Source: Smittia aterrima (lineage: Eukaryota > Arthropoda > Insecta > Diptera > Chironomidae). From it: 64,000 bases of DNA. The DNA is taken from the NCBI GenBank assembly GCA_033063855.1, contig CP093829.1, forward strand, positions 21,421,537-21,485,536. The letters are read 5' to 3'. Below, in pieces: positions 1 to 12,800 of this stretch (positions are counted from its first letter, which is position 1; every line of letters begins with the position of its first letter). Under the pieces are notes generated by a model that did not search any database, was not told the origin of the DNA, and saw only the letters and a program-made list of their open reading frames with translations. Both the position numbers and the translations under genes were made by a program.

Positions 1-152
1 TACGTTTTCGAACATTTTTTCTTTCCATCACAAACTTTCACTGGAGACAAAGTCTCAACAGCGAACAAGAGTAATTTCGCGACCAAGTCCTCGTAAACTT
101 CTTGGTTCTCAAAATATTTCACTGCTCGTTGGCACAACTTTAAAATTTTCAT
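1..152 (-). CDS. Odorant receptor, first coding exon (gene continues off the left edge)
   Basis: This is the first coding exon of an insect odorant receptor. Translation starts at 152 on the minus strand and the exon ends at a GT donor at about position 3, giving 149 nt and 49 codons plus 2 nt. The protein starts MKILKLCQRAVKYFENQEVY and is nearly identical to exon 1 of the neighbouring complete receptor at 1251-2647, with W-to-L and I-to-V changes among the few differences. The remaining exons lie outside the window. It is the upstream member of a tandem pair made by duplication of a unit of about 2.5 kb. Product assignment rests on the complete neighbour. Confidence 0.75.
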   Translation of the reverse strand, partial: MKILKLCQRAVKYFENQEVYEDLVAKLLLFAVETLSPVKVCDGKKKCSKT

Positions 153-317
153 CTTTCCGGTTTGATTAGTCGACTGGTAATGAACAGAACAATTGCAATA
201 AAGGATTCAATCGCCTACTTCAAGCTCCGCCTTTACATATCAGCTGTTGAACTTGACTGCATTTCACTTTACCAATCGAACAATTGTTCTCATAATAAAA
301 TATTTGTCACGACAGTC

Positions 318-529
318 CAGGGGGTAAATATGTCGATGGTTATGATACAGAAGATCCCAGAAAATAACCATTATGAAATAGTTATAGTTATAACAGATTT
401 TTGCTTCCTCGGTACAATAAATACGTTGAATTTGAAAAATGTATGAAAACTAAAATAGTTATAAGTAGTTATGACTGATTCCCAAAATAGTTATGATACA
501 GGCGATTTTGCTGAGATATTTACCCCCTG
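318..529. mobile_element. hAT-like MITE, 212 bp
   Basis: The element starts CAGGGGGTAAATATGTC and its other end, read inward, is CAGGGGGTAAATATCTC, so it has terminal inverted repeats of about 17 bp. It is flanked by an 8-bp direct repeat, CGACAGTC, at 310-317 and 530-537. The tandem paralogue near 2860 has the empty site with a single CGACAGTC, so the insertion is directly visible. CAGGG termini with an 8-bp target duplication fit the hAT superfamily. It has no coding capacity. It lies about 165 bp upstream of the first receptor's start codon. Confidence 0.85.
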
Positions 530-1250
530 CGACAGTCAGTGTAAAACAAAAGAAAGATATGGATGGGAATCAATCCCCTCGCTAAAGCTTTGCTTTTCAA
601 TTATTTAGATGAGGGACATGAGACTTCTAATTGTTCGTATTTAATTATTTCTTAACTGCAATGAGCGAGTCGACTGCTGAACAAAAATAAGCGATGGAAA
701 AATGTAAATCATCGATTGGAGTTTAAAAAGAAATTTATTATTCGACTCGTGCACTTGGTGTTTTTGTTCTTTGCACTTGAAAGGTCTGGAATATAGTTTG
801 AAGTTCAGTTCGCTTGACAGGATCTCGGTGACCTTCTCGTAATTTGATGTTGCTGTTTAGTTACTGATAAGCAAAACCACTTTACTCGGACCGTCTTTGC
901 CTTCTTTACATTTTTTCAAGCGTTAACCTTTGAGTGAGAGAGCCTGAGAGTCGTCACGAGACATCGAAAGTCACTCAACGAATTTATGGAGGCGAAACTT
1001 GAACTTTTCTCATCTCGCTACCCAAATCGATTTCGTTTCACTTTTTACGCTGATTGAAATTACAGAAAACTTTCGTTTGTTCTCACAAAACAAAATTTTT
1101 ATTTCATCTGCCGACAAAAGTTTTATTGCACAATAGTTTAGAACGAACAAGCATCTATAATGTGTCTAAAGAATATGATTGTTTTAACAACAGCACAACG
1201 TTTATAACATCAATAATTTAAGGCTTCGTGTGTGATTGCTTGAAGTCCTT

Positions 1251-2647
1251 TTAGCGTACTGATGTAAAGAACATCACGAGAGAATAAGTGAACTGCACGA
1301 TCTGTCAAACGAAATATTAATTAGAAAATAGTTGAAACATTTATTTCCGCAATGACGAACCGTTAAGAAAGTTTCCATGTTGACTTCATTGAAAATTCCG
1401 TTGAATCCTCGCAAGTTCTGTGTCATCACCAACATCAGTTGAATGCTCTTCCTGTCGCTCACTCGCATCTCATACCACTTAACGTCATAAATGGCATCAG
1501 TGAGATCATCAATTCGATCGAGAACTCGTTGTCCAATCCAGCAAAGCACAAAGAATTGACTCAATTGCACGGTGATCATAGCAAATATAGGAACAGTTCC
1601 TGGTGGTTCAGTTAGAACTGAAATAATGTTCATGCATAGCGATACGGCCATGATTGTAAACTCGACGAAAAAGATGAACTGCAAACGCTGCTGAGCATCT
1701 CTCAACCAACGCAGAGCTGCATAACTTCCTTTCACTGCGGACTTGATTTTTTCCGAGCAATCGTCACCTTCGTTTAGATTTTTCAGAAGCAAAATCGTTT
1801 GATCGATCTGCCAGCAAGAATTATTCATGAGAAGGAAAGTCAATGGACATATCGATGCGACTAAGATTATTCCAGAAAATACCGAAATGGTCTGGAAAAT
1901 GTAGTTGATGAGCCAAGCAACGAAGTGATTTTCCAGTTTCAAAATTGGGTAACACATGATCGGCAAATTATGCTCATTGAACTCGCGGAAGAGAACGGTC
2001 GTAGCCAACAATAATAAGAAGAAGAATGGGCAAAAAGTGAAGAATGAACCAGCAATGAACTCATTCTTGTAATGCTTGATCGTAATTTCCCGAGCTCCTT
2101 GATTTTGTTTCGATTTCCTGTGAAAACATTTAAAATATTTATTGTTTAAAATGGTAAAACAAAAAACTAAACCTTTCGTCAATGTAACGGTGAACAAGCT
2201 CAACGAAGTAGCGATGAAAGACAGCTACGTAGCCCAATTCGATTTCTATCCTTATTAAGCAAACTATTAACAAATAATTATCGATTTTAATTAAACACAA
2301 AAGATTGAAATTCTTAAGATAACTAACAAAATATCGCCAATAATTCAGTAATCACTTGGAAGTGAAGAACTCGCGATGCGATGATAGCATAGGTCAACGG
2401 CAGAAATATGTTGATGGTCAGAACGATTGCCAAAAACCAAAAACTTAAAAATATTAGGATTATTTTTTAATAGATTTCCTCGTAATTAAAATTATTACGT
2501 TTTCGAACATTTTTTCTTTCCATCACAAACTTTCACTGGAGACAAAGTCTCGATGGCAAACCAAAGTAATTTCGCGACCAAGTCCTCGTAAACTTCTTGG
2601 TTCTCAAAATATTTCACTGCTCGTTGACACAACTTTAAAATTTTCAT
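1251..2647 (-). CDS. Odorant receptor (7TM insect olfactory receptor), complete, five exons
   Basis: Predicted insect odorant receptor, a membrane subunit that forms a ligand-gated channel with the co-receptor Orco in sensory neuron dendrites. Exons on the minus strand are 2499-2647, 2328-2443, 2173-2263, 1361-2117 and 1251-1301. All splice phases agree and give 387 aa, a normal family length. Several hydrophobic segments are visible. The C-terminal part has the family signature: a cysteine-tryptophan-glycine-like loop (LCWIGQRVLDRIDDL), AIYDVKWYE, then METFLTV followed by a short last exon that ends in a hydrophobic helix. I chose the start because it is conserved in the paralogue at position 152 and opens a typical receptor N terminus. 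It is the second member of a tandem pair. I cannot name the orthologue. Confidence 0.85.
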
Positions 2648-3355
2648 CTTTCCGGTTTGAATTTTCACTGCTGACTGATATGAATCCTCTTTACTCGGAA
2701 AGTCAGGTTCGAGTAATTAACTGGAAGTGAGCAGAACAATTGCAATAAAGGATTCAATCGCCTACTTCAAGCTCCGCCTTTACATATCAGCTGTTGAACT
2801 TGACTGCATTTCATTTTCCCATTCAAACAATTGTTGTTATTATAAAATATTTGTCACGACAGTCAGTGTCAAACAAAATGAAAGAAAGGTATAGACGGGA
2901 ATCAATCCACTCGCTAAAGCTTTGCCTTTCAATTATTTAGATGAGGGACATGAGACTTCTAATTGTTCGTAATTAATTATTTCTTAACTGCAATGAACGA
3001 GTTGTGTCCTGCATTGATTGGAGTTTTAAAAATAATTTATTATTCGACTCGTGCACTTGGTTTTTTGTTCTTTGCACTTGAAAGGTCCGGAATAAAGTTT
3101 GAAGTTCATTTCGCTTGACAGGATCTCGGCGACCTTCTCGTAATTTGATGTTGCTGTTCAGTTACTGATAAGCAAAACCACTTTACTCGGACCGTCTTTG
3201 CCTTCTTTACATTTTTTCAAGCGTTAACCTTTGAGTGAGAGAGCCTGAGAGTCGTCACGAGACATCGAAAGTCACTCAACGAATTTATGGAGGCGAAACT
3301 TGAACTTTTCTCATCTCGCTACCCAAATCGATTTCGTTTCACTTTTTACGCTGAT
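2496..3355. repeat. Tandem duplication, right copy
   Basis: Second copy of the unit at 1-1080, without the MITE. It comprises receptor exon 1 (2499-2647), upstream DNA, and from about 3066 the ECM-A intron sequence that is also present in inverted orientation near 42.2 kb. I see no gene in 2650-3600. Confidence 0.85.
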
Positions 3356-3860
3356 TGAAGTTACCGGAAAGTTCGTAAAACTTTCTTTCACACAAGGAAG
3401 TCTCAAGATGATAAAGAAATATTGAAGGAAGAAATAACTCAGCCGTTGGCTTCCGAGAATATTGATTTTCGCCTTTATCTCGAGAAACAAAAACAGCAGC
3501 GCAGGATAAATCGCGCGGCGCAAAAGACGAAGAATGAGAAATTTCCCGTGAATAAATTATAAAGATTTTCTTCTTCTTCTCACCTCCTTGTCGTTATTGT
3601 AGATTATAGCGATGGAAACGGAAATGTTTCAGGCGGCGAGAGCGAAGACGAGAAGGAGCAGACTTCGACAAATGAAATTCCATCAGAAACGCACCACGAA
3701 CATCATCGCGAAATTGAGAAATCAACGACCGAAGCTCCCACAACACCGCAATCGAGGGAAAACCTGACATTGCCTTGTGATTCGGATCGCGGAGGATGCG
3801 AACACGACTGCCAGATGCTCAAATATTATTTCGACTCTGAGCCTACAATTCAATGTTCTT
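3066..3860 (+). repeat. Inverted breakpoint repeat, left copy (ECM-A intron plus exon)
   Basis: This stretch matches the reverse complement of about 41405-42220 with scattered substitutions and small indels; for example there is a C/T difference near 3247 and a one-base indel in an A run near 3200. It holds about 540 bp of ECM-A intron followed by most of the exon 3603-3908. The left edge of homology falls at a receptor-side sequence and the right edge inside the exon. The first 290 bp occur a third time at about 770-1080. Confidence 0.88.
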
Positions 3861-6800
3861 GCTACGAAGGATTTCTCCTTGACGAGAACGACGGTCGAAG
3901 ATGTCACGGTGAGTCAAAAAGTTCAAGATTATCTGGAAAGCCAAGGATTATCGATCCATTTACTCGACAGATATTGACGAATGCTCTTCGGATCACGGCT
4001 GCGAGCAGATCTGTAACAACTTGCCTGGCTCATTTGAGTGTGCCTGCCATCCCGGCCTTCAAATCGACTCAACAAACAACAAGAAATGTATCGGTGAGTG
4101 AAGCTCGGACTTTTTTTTTCTTACCCTCGAGCCAAATCCAAATAACAAACAATCCCAAAACTTGACTCACTCCACTTTAAGTTTGAACGCAGTCATCGCA
4201 AATTGAGAGCAAACAGGCAAAGTAGGGGATCAAACATTTTAATTTCTTTCGTCTCGTTTCAATTCAGTCGATTCTCAAAGGAAATTAAGAGCCGAAGCAA
4301 AGGAATTTGTTTCTTATCTCAGTTCTAATCTCAAGATTCCTGAGTTTAAATTGAGAAGTTCGTAGGAGGAAGTCAAGGCAACAAAAAAAAAATGTTTTCC
4401 TTGCCTTAAAAAGTTCAAGAGAATTCATTCGATACTTTCCTCGTCGACATAACTGAATTTATCTTTCACAAGAATTTTTTTGTGCAAATTGAAATTAGTT
4501 TCGTCTCCATTGCTACCTCATCGTCCTCCTGTGTTTCATCCTCTCTCTCATATTCTTTTTAAATTATGGTAAAAGCTTTCTCGTCAAAAAAAAACTTGAA
4601 TGCGGAAAGACAGAAACGAGCTCTCGAGATATGAAGGACGCTGAGACTGTCAGAAGATTTCATTCTGAATGTCGCCTAACAGAATAAGTTTCCTGTAAAT
4701 GCAAAGAGCTCTCGAGGCGAAGAAGTTTTTCTGTCGCTGTCCCAAAGGTCTCGAACTTCCAGAAGACTTTTCTTACGTAATGAGATTTAGGTGAAAGACG
4801 ATTGCGCAACATCTCTTCACATTGCTTTTACTTATCATTCGAGAACCTGCCAAATTGCATTTTCGTGTCTCAAACATTTGCCTACAAACGCGCTAATGCT
4901 ATTTGCATCTGCGACTCCGTTTGCCTGCTTCACAAAGATAAAGTTCAAGCAATCTCGTGCTGAAAGCAAATTAAAATGTTTCAAATGAGAACTGCGAAGT
5001 GAACTCGCATTTAAATGCATTTCGAAATGAAAATGTTCTTCTCGTTAGGAAGAGAAACAAAATCCATTCAAACATTCTCAGGTACTTTCATGCTGAGCGT
5101 TCGCAAACATAAAGGTTGAATTATAAAAAGCATTAAGAGATTTCACTTAAAAAAAATGATAAACCTCGACAAGTTCTCGTTTTTCCTAAAACTTTTTAAC
5201 GAGTTTGTCTGACTTTATGTTAACAAACTTCACGCTTGAGAACGCAAAGAGGATGAAGTGGCGCTAACGATGCATTAAAATTAATCCTTTCCGCTTTGAT
5301 CAACAGATGTTAACGAGTGTTTGGAAAATCCTTCAATTTGCGGCGACAACAAATGCGAGAACACTTATGGGACTTACACTTGCATTGAGCAGCAAACGAC
5401 GACTACTGAAGCTGTTACGACCACAACGACTACAACGTCCATTCCCACAACAACCACAACAACATCAGCTCCAATAGAAAGTGAAGAAGAAAGAGGCGAA
5501 GACGAAGATGAGGCATCGGATGTCGAAGAGTCTGACAAGAATGAAATTCCTGAAAGTGAAAGGGAAGTCGAAAGGTCACACGAGAATGAAAAGGAAAGTG
5601 ACAAGGAAGAAGAAGAGGATGATATCGATAACTCTGTTGAGACGGTTGAGAAACATGAGACAGTTGAGATCGATAATGAGATAGGAGTTGATGAAGCACG
5701 TTCGACACCTGAGCCCGAGATTCTCACCTCAGAAAATCCTTCCTCGACCACTGAAGTCAACCACGAAGATAACATCGAACATCGAAGTGAAAGTGAACAT
5801 GAATCCGTAGAAGAAGACGACGATGATTATGATGAACGGCGTTTGGACGTCGAGGAAGAAAAACATTCGGAGCTTCATCATCAATCTTCGACTGTCAAAT
5901 CAGATGTGCGCACTGAATGCGATGATGGATTAAGATTAGACGGCAATGGCAAATGCGTTGGTGAGTCGTTGGATTGATGAATCAAACAATTCCTCTTGTT
6001 GTGATTTGAAACTTTCCGAAGCTTTTGTTGCGTTTCCTTTTGTTATTGTTTCGTTGAATGTTTCAGGAGAGCGAGAAAGGAATTTTCATTCTCTCGGAAA
6101 AGTTGAGAGCCAACTATCGCTGTTCTAAAAACATTTGAGCGGATGTTTCAAAGCTCTTTGATAGAAACATCGTCGATGAAAATTAATTACACGTGATTCA
6201 TTTCAGGAATCGATGAAACAACAATTAGACAAAGAGAAGAGGAGTCCACGCCAATCCCACCTCATCAGGCATCGACTATTCAGCCAGAGTGTCAGCATGT
6301 CGACGGCGGTAATTGTTGATGCGATTTTAATAATTTATTTCCGAAATCGGTTAATCAATTTTGTTTAATAAATTTTTAAAACTCGACAGAAGGCGTAGAG
6401 TGTCATTGCCCGTATGGCTACGAGTTGTCAGAGGATGAAAGCTTCTGTCAGGACATCAATGAATGTGAAATTTACGATAATGGCGATGACGAAGAAGGCG
6501 ATGAAGACGAGGAGGCTGAGAGTGCGGCTCGAGCCACGTTCTGCTCTCACACATGCACGAACCTAATAGGTTTGCTCAATCTAAACATTTACTTTTCGAC
6601 TACGTTCATGACTTTTGCATCATCAAAATTTCACAGGAAGCTTCATTTGCTCTTGCCCCGAAAACTTTCACATTCATGACGACAGACGAACCTGCGTTCG
6701 TGACTATTGTGTTGATTTGGACAATGCTCAGTTGAATAAAACTAAGTGCTCGCACGATTGTGTTGACGAACACGAAGGTTTGTGTGAGGATGTTGCAATC

Positions 6801-9800
6801 CACAGATTGAGATTTTATCGTGCGGTTCACTTTAGGCTTCTCGTGTCGATGCCCGTCTGGTTCCATCCTACAAAACGATTACAAAACATGCAAGCAAGAC
6901 GTTAGCCTAGTGCTCGTAACAAACGAAGTAGAAGAAGAGAAAGATTATGAAGACAATGAAGTGGAAGGAGTCGACTCGATTGTTGAATGTTCAACGGATG
7001 ATCACGAACACTGCAGTCCAGGAAGTTGTATTGTCGTTGGAGAAGAAAAAGAATGTTCTTGTCCAAGTGGCTTCACACAAAAATCTAGAAAATGTGTCGA
7101 CTTCGATGAATGTGAACATGGAACGCATCAATGCAGCCACTCTTGTCACAATACCGAAGGAAGCTTCCGTTGTTCATGTCCCAACGGCCTAAAGCTCTCC
7201 GAAGACGGTAAGACGTGCGATGACTACGATGAATGCTCACACGATGAAGAAATTTGTGGAACTCTCGAGTGTCACAACACCTACGGCAGTTACAAATGTA
7301 TCTGCCGGGATGGAGAAGAAATTGATGAACATGGAAATTGTCGTCGACCGAATTTATGCGAGCGAAACAACGGCGGCTGTTCACAGTATGGAAAAATGAT
7401 GAGCTTCAATAATTTATTGATTTATGATTTCGTGTCTCTTCCAGCTCCTGCCGATCTCACCATGACGAGATTGTGTGCGAGTGTCCTGACGAAATGGATC
7501 TCGATGAAGACTTGAAGACGTGCATAAACGCCGACCCATGTCACGTTATCCCAAATGGCGGCTGTTCTCATTTCTGCGATTCAACCTCCGACCCAATTTG
7601 CTTTTGTCCGCCTGGCTACACACTCGACGAAACTGAGCTCGTTTGTGAAGAAGAATTCAAGTGTGGTGAAGGGTTCAATATGTCTCCACATGATAGCAAG
7701 ACGTGTATTGATATTGATGAGTGTGCTGAGAATCACAACGTTTGCTCAAACGGTCATTGCGAAAACACTAACGGCTCTTTCATATGTCGTTGCCATCACG
7801 GCTACGAACTTTCCGAGCATAACAGAACGTGCTTGGACATTGATGAATGTGCACGCGAGGTGTCCCCATGCTCGCACCGCTGTCTTAACCTACCTGGCTC
7901 GTATCAATGTGGATGTCCTTACGGTCAAGTTTTAATTGAGGACGGTCACACTTGTGGCTTTCAAGATTTATGCGACTTTAACAACGGAGGCTGCGGTATG
8001 CATAATTAATGAAATTTAAAGCTACTTGAGCTAGACCTTACGACTTCTCTCCCTTTCCATGTTCATCTCGACCAGCCCACGAATGTGACTCTGTGGATAA
8101 TAAAATTTTATGCTCCTGCCGTAAGGGATACAAGGTTGACGATGACGACGAGAAAAATTGTGTCGACGTCGATGAATGCAGAGAGAACAATGGCGGGTAT
8201 GTTAAATTTTTCATGAAGCTTCCTTGTTTGGAAGGCCTTTTGTTTGAATGCTATCAGTGTGGCATAAACTTGTTCATGTTTTAATTGACCTTTTGGTTAA
8301 GTTAGTGAACTTTACGAAATCGAAAACTCAATCAAGAAGCTTTCCTTAGAAACCTTCTCTGCTTTTGTTTATAAAACTTCTATCACAAAATAATTTATCG
8401 AAGGTAAAAAGAGAAATAACGAGCTGACCATTTTTCGTTTAGTTGCCAGCATAGTTGCGTAAACAACGAAGGCTCATTCGATTGTTCATGCCATGATGGT
8501 TACGAGTTGCATAAGAATGGATTTTCATGCGGCGACATCGACGAGTGTGTCGAGAACAATGGAAACTGCTCGAACATTTGCATTAATCTCATCGGATCGC
8601 ACATTTGTGCTTGCGAGGCTGGATTTATGTTGGGCACTGATAACTTGACGTGTCAAGATGTGGACGAATGCAAGGATTTGCACGACTGCTCGCACATCTG
8701 CATCAACACAGAAGGAACATACGAGTGTGCTTGTCCCAATGGCTTCATTCTAGGCCATGACAAATTCAATTGTCATGATATCAACGAGTGCCTCGACTCG
8801 CCCTGCATCGAGGGCCATTGTGTGAACACAATCGGTTCTTTCCATTGCCAGTGCAATGCTGGATTCGAGTTATCAGAGGACGGAGCGAAATGTGTCGACA
8901 AGAATGAGTGCCTCGACGAGCCATGCACTCATCATTGTCTGAACACTCTTGGCGGGTAAGTAACGACGTGGAAAAAACTCAAATTGACTCTAGAACGTTG
9001 ATTTCTATTCTCTGTTCGTAAAAAAGTTTCAATTGCTCTTGTCCGGAGGGAATGCAACTGAGCATCGACGATGCAACGAAATGTGAAGATATCGATGAAT
9101 GTGAACTAAACTCCCCGTGCTCGCATATTTGCGAAAACACTGAGAAAAGGTTTGCAATTGAAATAAAAATCTTCCTCTTCGACAACTTTTAAGCTCTCTC
9201 GATTCACAGTTTCATCTGCAAATGTCCCGAAGGTTTCGTTCTCAATGGAGACGAGACAACCTGCAGCTGTGCAAGCGGATTGCTTTTGTCATCCGATAAA
9301 AAATCGTGTGTAAGCTCTGATCCTTGTTCCATTAACAACGGCGGCTGTAGTCAGCTCTGCGAGTTCTCCAATCACCGCATCGTTTGCTCGTGTCGAAATG
9401 GCTTCGAGATTGATTCCAATGACTGGACAATGTGTAGCGACATCAACGAATGCAAACGGAACAACACGTAAGAGTTCATTCGAAATATTTTCATCTCAAC
9501 TGGAAATGACTGTTTTATTCATTTTTCCTCTCGAAAGATGTCAACAGCAATGTGTCAATACAATCGGAAGCTTCCGATGTGATTGCTTCCCCGGTTTCCG
9601 AACCAATGAAAACGATAAATGTATCGACATTGATGAGTGCAAATCAGTGAACTTCCGTTGTCCTCAATCCTCCCAATGTATCAACACCGCAGGATCCTAC
9701 AAGTGCATTTGTCCCGACGGATTTAAGCTTTCGAGGGATAACAGCGAATGCATCGAGATTAAAAATGAATGCAAACCTCTAACTGTGAAAAACGGCGAAG

Positions 9801-12800
9801 CTCGTTGTACTCGATCGAGGTAGGAATTGCTTCATTTGAATTATTGTTTGGCTTCGATTCGAAATAATTCGTTGCTGATACATTTTTCAGACACAAAACA
9901 CAGCTCTTCTACCGAACCAAGTGCGCAATTTCATGCGACAAAGGTTGGTTTAATTTATGTTCGATGGCTTCGCATTGGAAACCGAAATTCGTTTCGTGAT
10001 CAATGAGCCTTTAACAATCTTTTCTCTCGTTTTCTCTCGTAAAGGATTCAAATTACACGGACCATCGATTAAGCATTGTAACGGAACAGGCCACTGGGAT
10101 GACATGGGAGATTCAACTTGCCATCGTAAGTTTGCGAAACTTCGCTGTGGTTGCGGTTGAAGTTTTATTTAAACATTCAACCGTGACACTTTATCGTAAC
10201 TTTGCCCGTCTTGATAAACGACAAACTTCTCTTTTCTCCTCGACAAAAATCTCATTTCTCTTCAGCAATCGCCTGCCCACGCTTAGCGAAGCCCGACCAT
10301 GGAACGATTTTGCCTGCAAACTGCATGCACGGCGATACGTTCTCTGGTGAACGATGTTTCTTGCATTGCCCGTCTGGTTATAAAGCGCTCGGAAAACGTG
10401 TAGCCGTTTGTAACAATCTACAATGGCATCCGAGAGCGGAACTGCAATGTGTGCCCGTACGAGCTCCGACTGTTCAATTAACATCCGTCGCAGCACCGAA
10501 ACAACAACTTGCTCCCATTCAACATCAGCGAGCTACAATAAAGTGCCCTGAAGATATTACCATAGTAAAACCCAAAAATCAGGACACAATTTTGGTTCGC
10601 ATACCCAAACCCGAAACAAATGTCGATTGGAACAAATATGTCGACTCGCAACCGATGTGGGCTAAGAGATTAGAAGCGACATTGTCTGTCGGAGCTAGTG
10701 AGGTGACATTCCGTGCGAGAAGTCCATCTTCCAACCAATTCGACATTTGTCGTGTCATTATTAATGTTGTGGAGCCATCTCCACCGACCGTGACATTCTG
10801 TCCTGAGCCATTCGTTGTGAATCTTCTTCCGCATGAACTGTCACGTCCGATTTTCTGGGATGAAGCAACATTCGAGAGTAAACATCCGATAAAGCAAATC
10901 TTCAAGTCAAAAGTTCCGGGACATCGCTTTGGGCCAGGAGTTCATCCAATCACGTACGTTGCCAGTACACTCGACGGATTGTCTGCGAAATGCAACTTTA
11001 GGATAACAGTTAAAGGTTGGTCAACATATTGAGCAATGGACGATAAAAACTTTCAATTAACTTAATTGAATTTGCAATTGAAACTTTTCCCAGGTCATGA
11101 GATGCCCGTCGACCATAGCCAGAAGATTGCCTTGGAGACTAACACGATTACAGACTCGTACGAAAGTTCTCCGAAGCAGCTTGAGAATCATGAGTCTTTC
11201 CTCATGTGTCCTGGACAACATCCAATTAAAATCGGAGCCAATCAGCCCGTGAGTATCAACATTTATTTTGATAATTTCGCAAGCCAAACAAACAAGAACC
11301 GTCAGCAACAACAACATAAGGACGATAATGGAAACGATATCAATGTGAAAATAACAGATGAAGGATTTCTCGATAATTATGATAATCGCAATAATCAGCC
11401 GAATAACCGAATTAATGCAAGCCATGAATTAATGAGCGCGGGAAGCATGATGAGAGGTCAAAGCAGAAGCGATAACAGAAGCAACGATGCGAAATTGCAA
11501 ATTAATTTAATTGAAAGTAATCGTGCCATCAAAAATATTAATCGAAGCGATGACAACGTTAAACATTTCATTCACATTTACCATTGGGTCTCATCGAATC
11601 GAAAATCGGGCAACAAATAAACATTTGTGCTGAAAGTAAATAAAAGAATTTTCCGAAGAGCTCCCAAATAAATAACAGACGAGCAAAAGCTCCCATGCGG
11701 ATATCATCAACCATCGAGTTCTCTCGAGTGCGAAATGTGCTGATGATGGGCGAGGGAGAACTGAAGTCAATAGTTTAAGCTCACCATACGAAGCAAATGT
11801 AGTGAATCAAACAAAAAGTTGTTGTTTTTACTGTGAAACCTGGACTCTCTAGGGAATAATAATGATTGCAGCAATAAACATTGGAATACAAATTTTTGCA
11901 CAACAGTCGAAACGAAATTCATGTGGAACTGAGAGAAATACAAATTTAAACTTTTTCATTGCATTCGAAAAATATTTGCGATGGAAAGAATCAACACTTT
12001 GCTGAGTTATTGCAAATTAAATTATTCGTGGGGCGAATTTGTAAATTACGTCACAATTTTTTTTTCTCTTTTAAAAGTTTTTCTTGAAGTTACGTAAATT
12101 TTTAAATTTTCTATTATTAAAGTTTCTTGTGACGGAATTTACAAATTCGCCATTCAAAACAATTTTTTTATCAAAACTCAATAATGTGGAAACTGACTAA
12201 CGATTATTAAATGGAGGCTTCAATAAAATTTAATTTAATTGCTTTTAAATAATTTAATAAATCTTGAACAATGAATTTTATCTCAGGTCTCGAGCACGAG
12301 ACTAATAAATATGTTCAAGCGAACGAGCATGAAGTATCAAAGCTGAAAAATCTGTGATTCAGAACGTTGCTTTTATAATCATAACAATAAAACATCGAGG
12401 AGCCTCAATTTAAAGCCGAAAGCATAACAATCTAATGCAAACATTTGCTTTTAATTAATTTCTGAATAGCTTCAGTTAAAAAGCATTTTTCTCGTTTCGC
12501 AACGAAAAGTTCATCACTGAAATGTATGACAAGAGAATTTTCGACGCTTGACAGTTGCTTTTTATATTTTTCTACTCAAATATTGTTTTAATCATGATAA
12601 ACTGTTTTTATGACGACAAAAACCCAATTTAACGAAGTAACATGCAAAAGGATTGGCTTGAAAGTAACGTCGCATTTCTCACTGAAAGTTCATTTATCAT
12701 TCGTTCAGATTTCCCGACATTATTCAGTGTCAAACTTTATCAGCCTTTAGGATTAAGAGTTCTGCTGTTTGAATAAGAGAGAGTTAGAGAGCTTAACAAT

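Larger units (their letters stand above)
1..1080. repeat. Tandem duplication, left copy (receptor exon 1, upstream DNA, ECM-A intron fragment)
   Basis: Apart from the 212-bp MITE and scattered substitutions, this stretch matches 2496-3355 in the same orientation. The copy contains the receptor first exon, its upstream DNA and, from about 760, sequence that also occurs in the ECM-A intron near 42 kb. Non-coding DNA at 538-1250 holds nothing else that I recognise. Confidence 0.85.

Noticed and set aside
3311..3523. 70-codon minus-strand frame, partly repeated at 41760-41945
   Set aside because: It is intronic DNA of the breakpoint repeat and the frame diverges between copies.
5374..5775. Minus-strand frame of 133 codons rich in Ser and Val
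   Set aside because: It is the antisense shadow of the Thr/Glu-rich ECM-A exon 5307-5960; its low-complexity composition mirrors that exon.
11249..11620. Real Asn/Gln-rich C terminus of ECM-A by read-through
   Set aside because: A strong GTGAGT donor at 11249 and two in-phase downstream exons with a plausible C-terminal module are preferred; kept only as a possible isoform.
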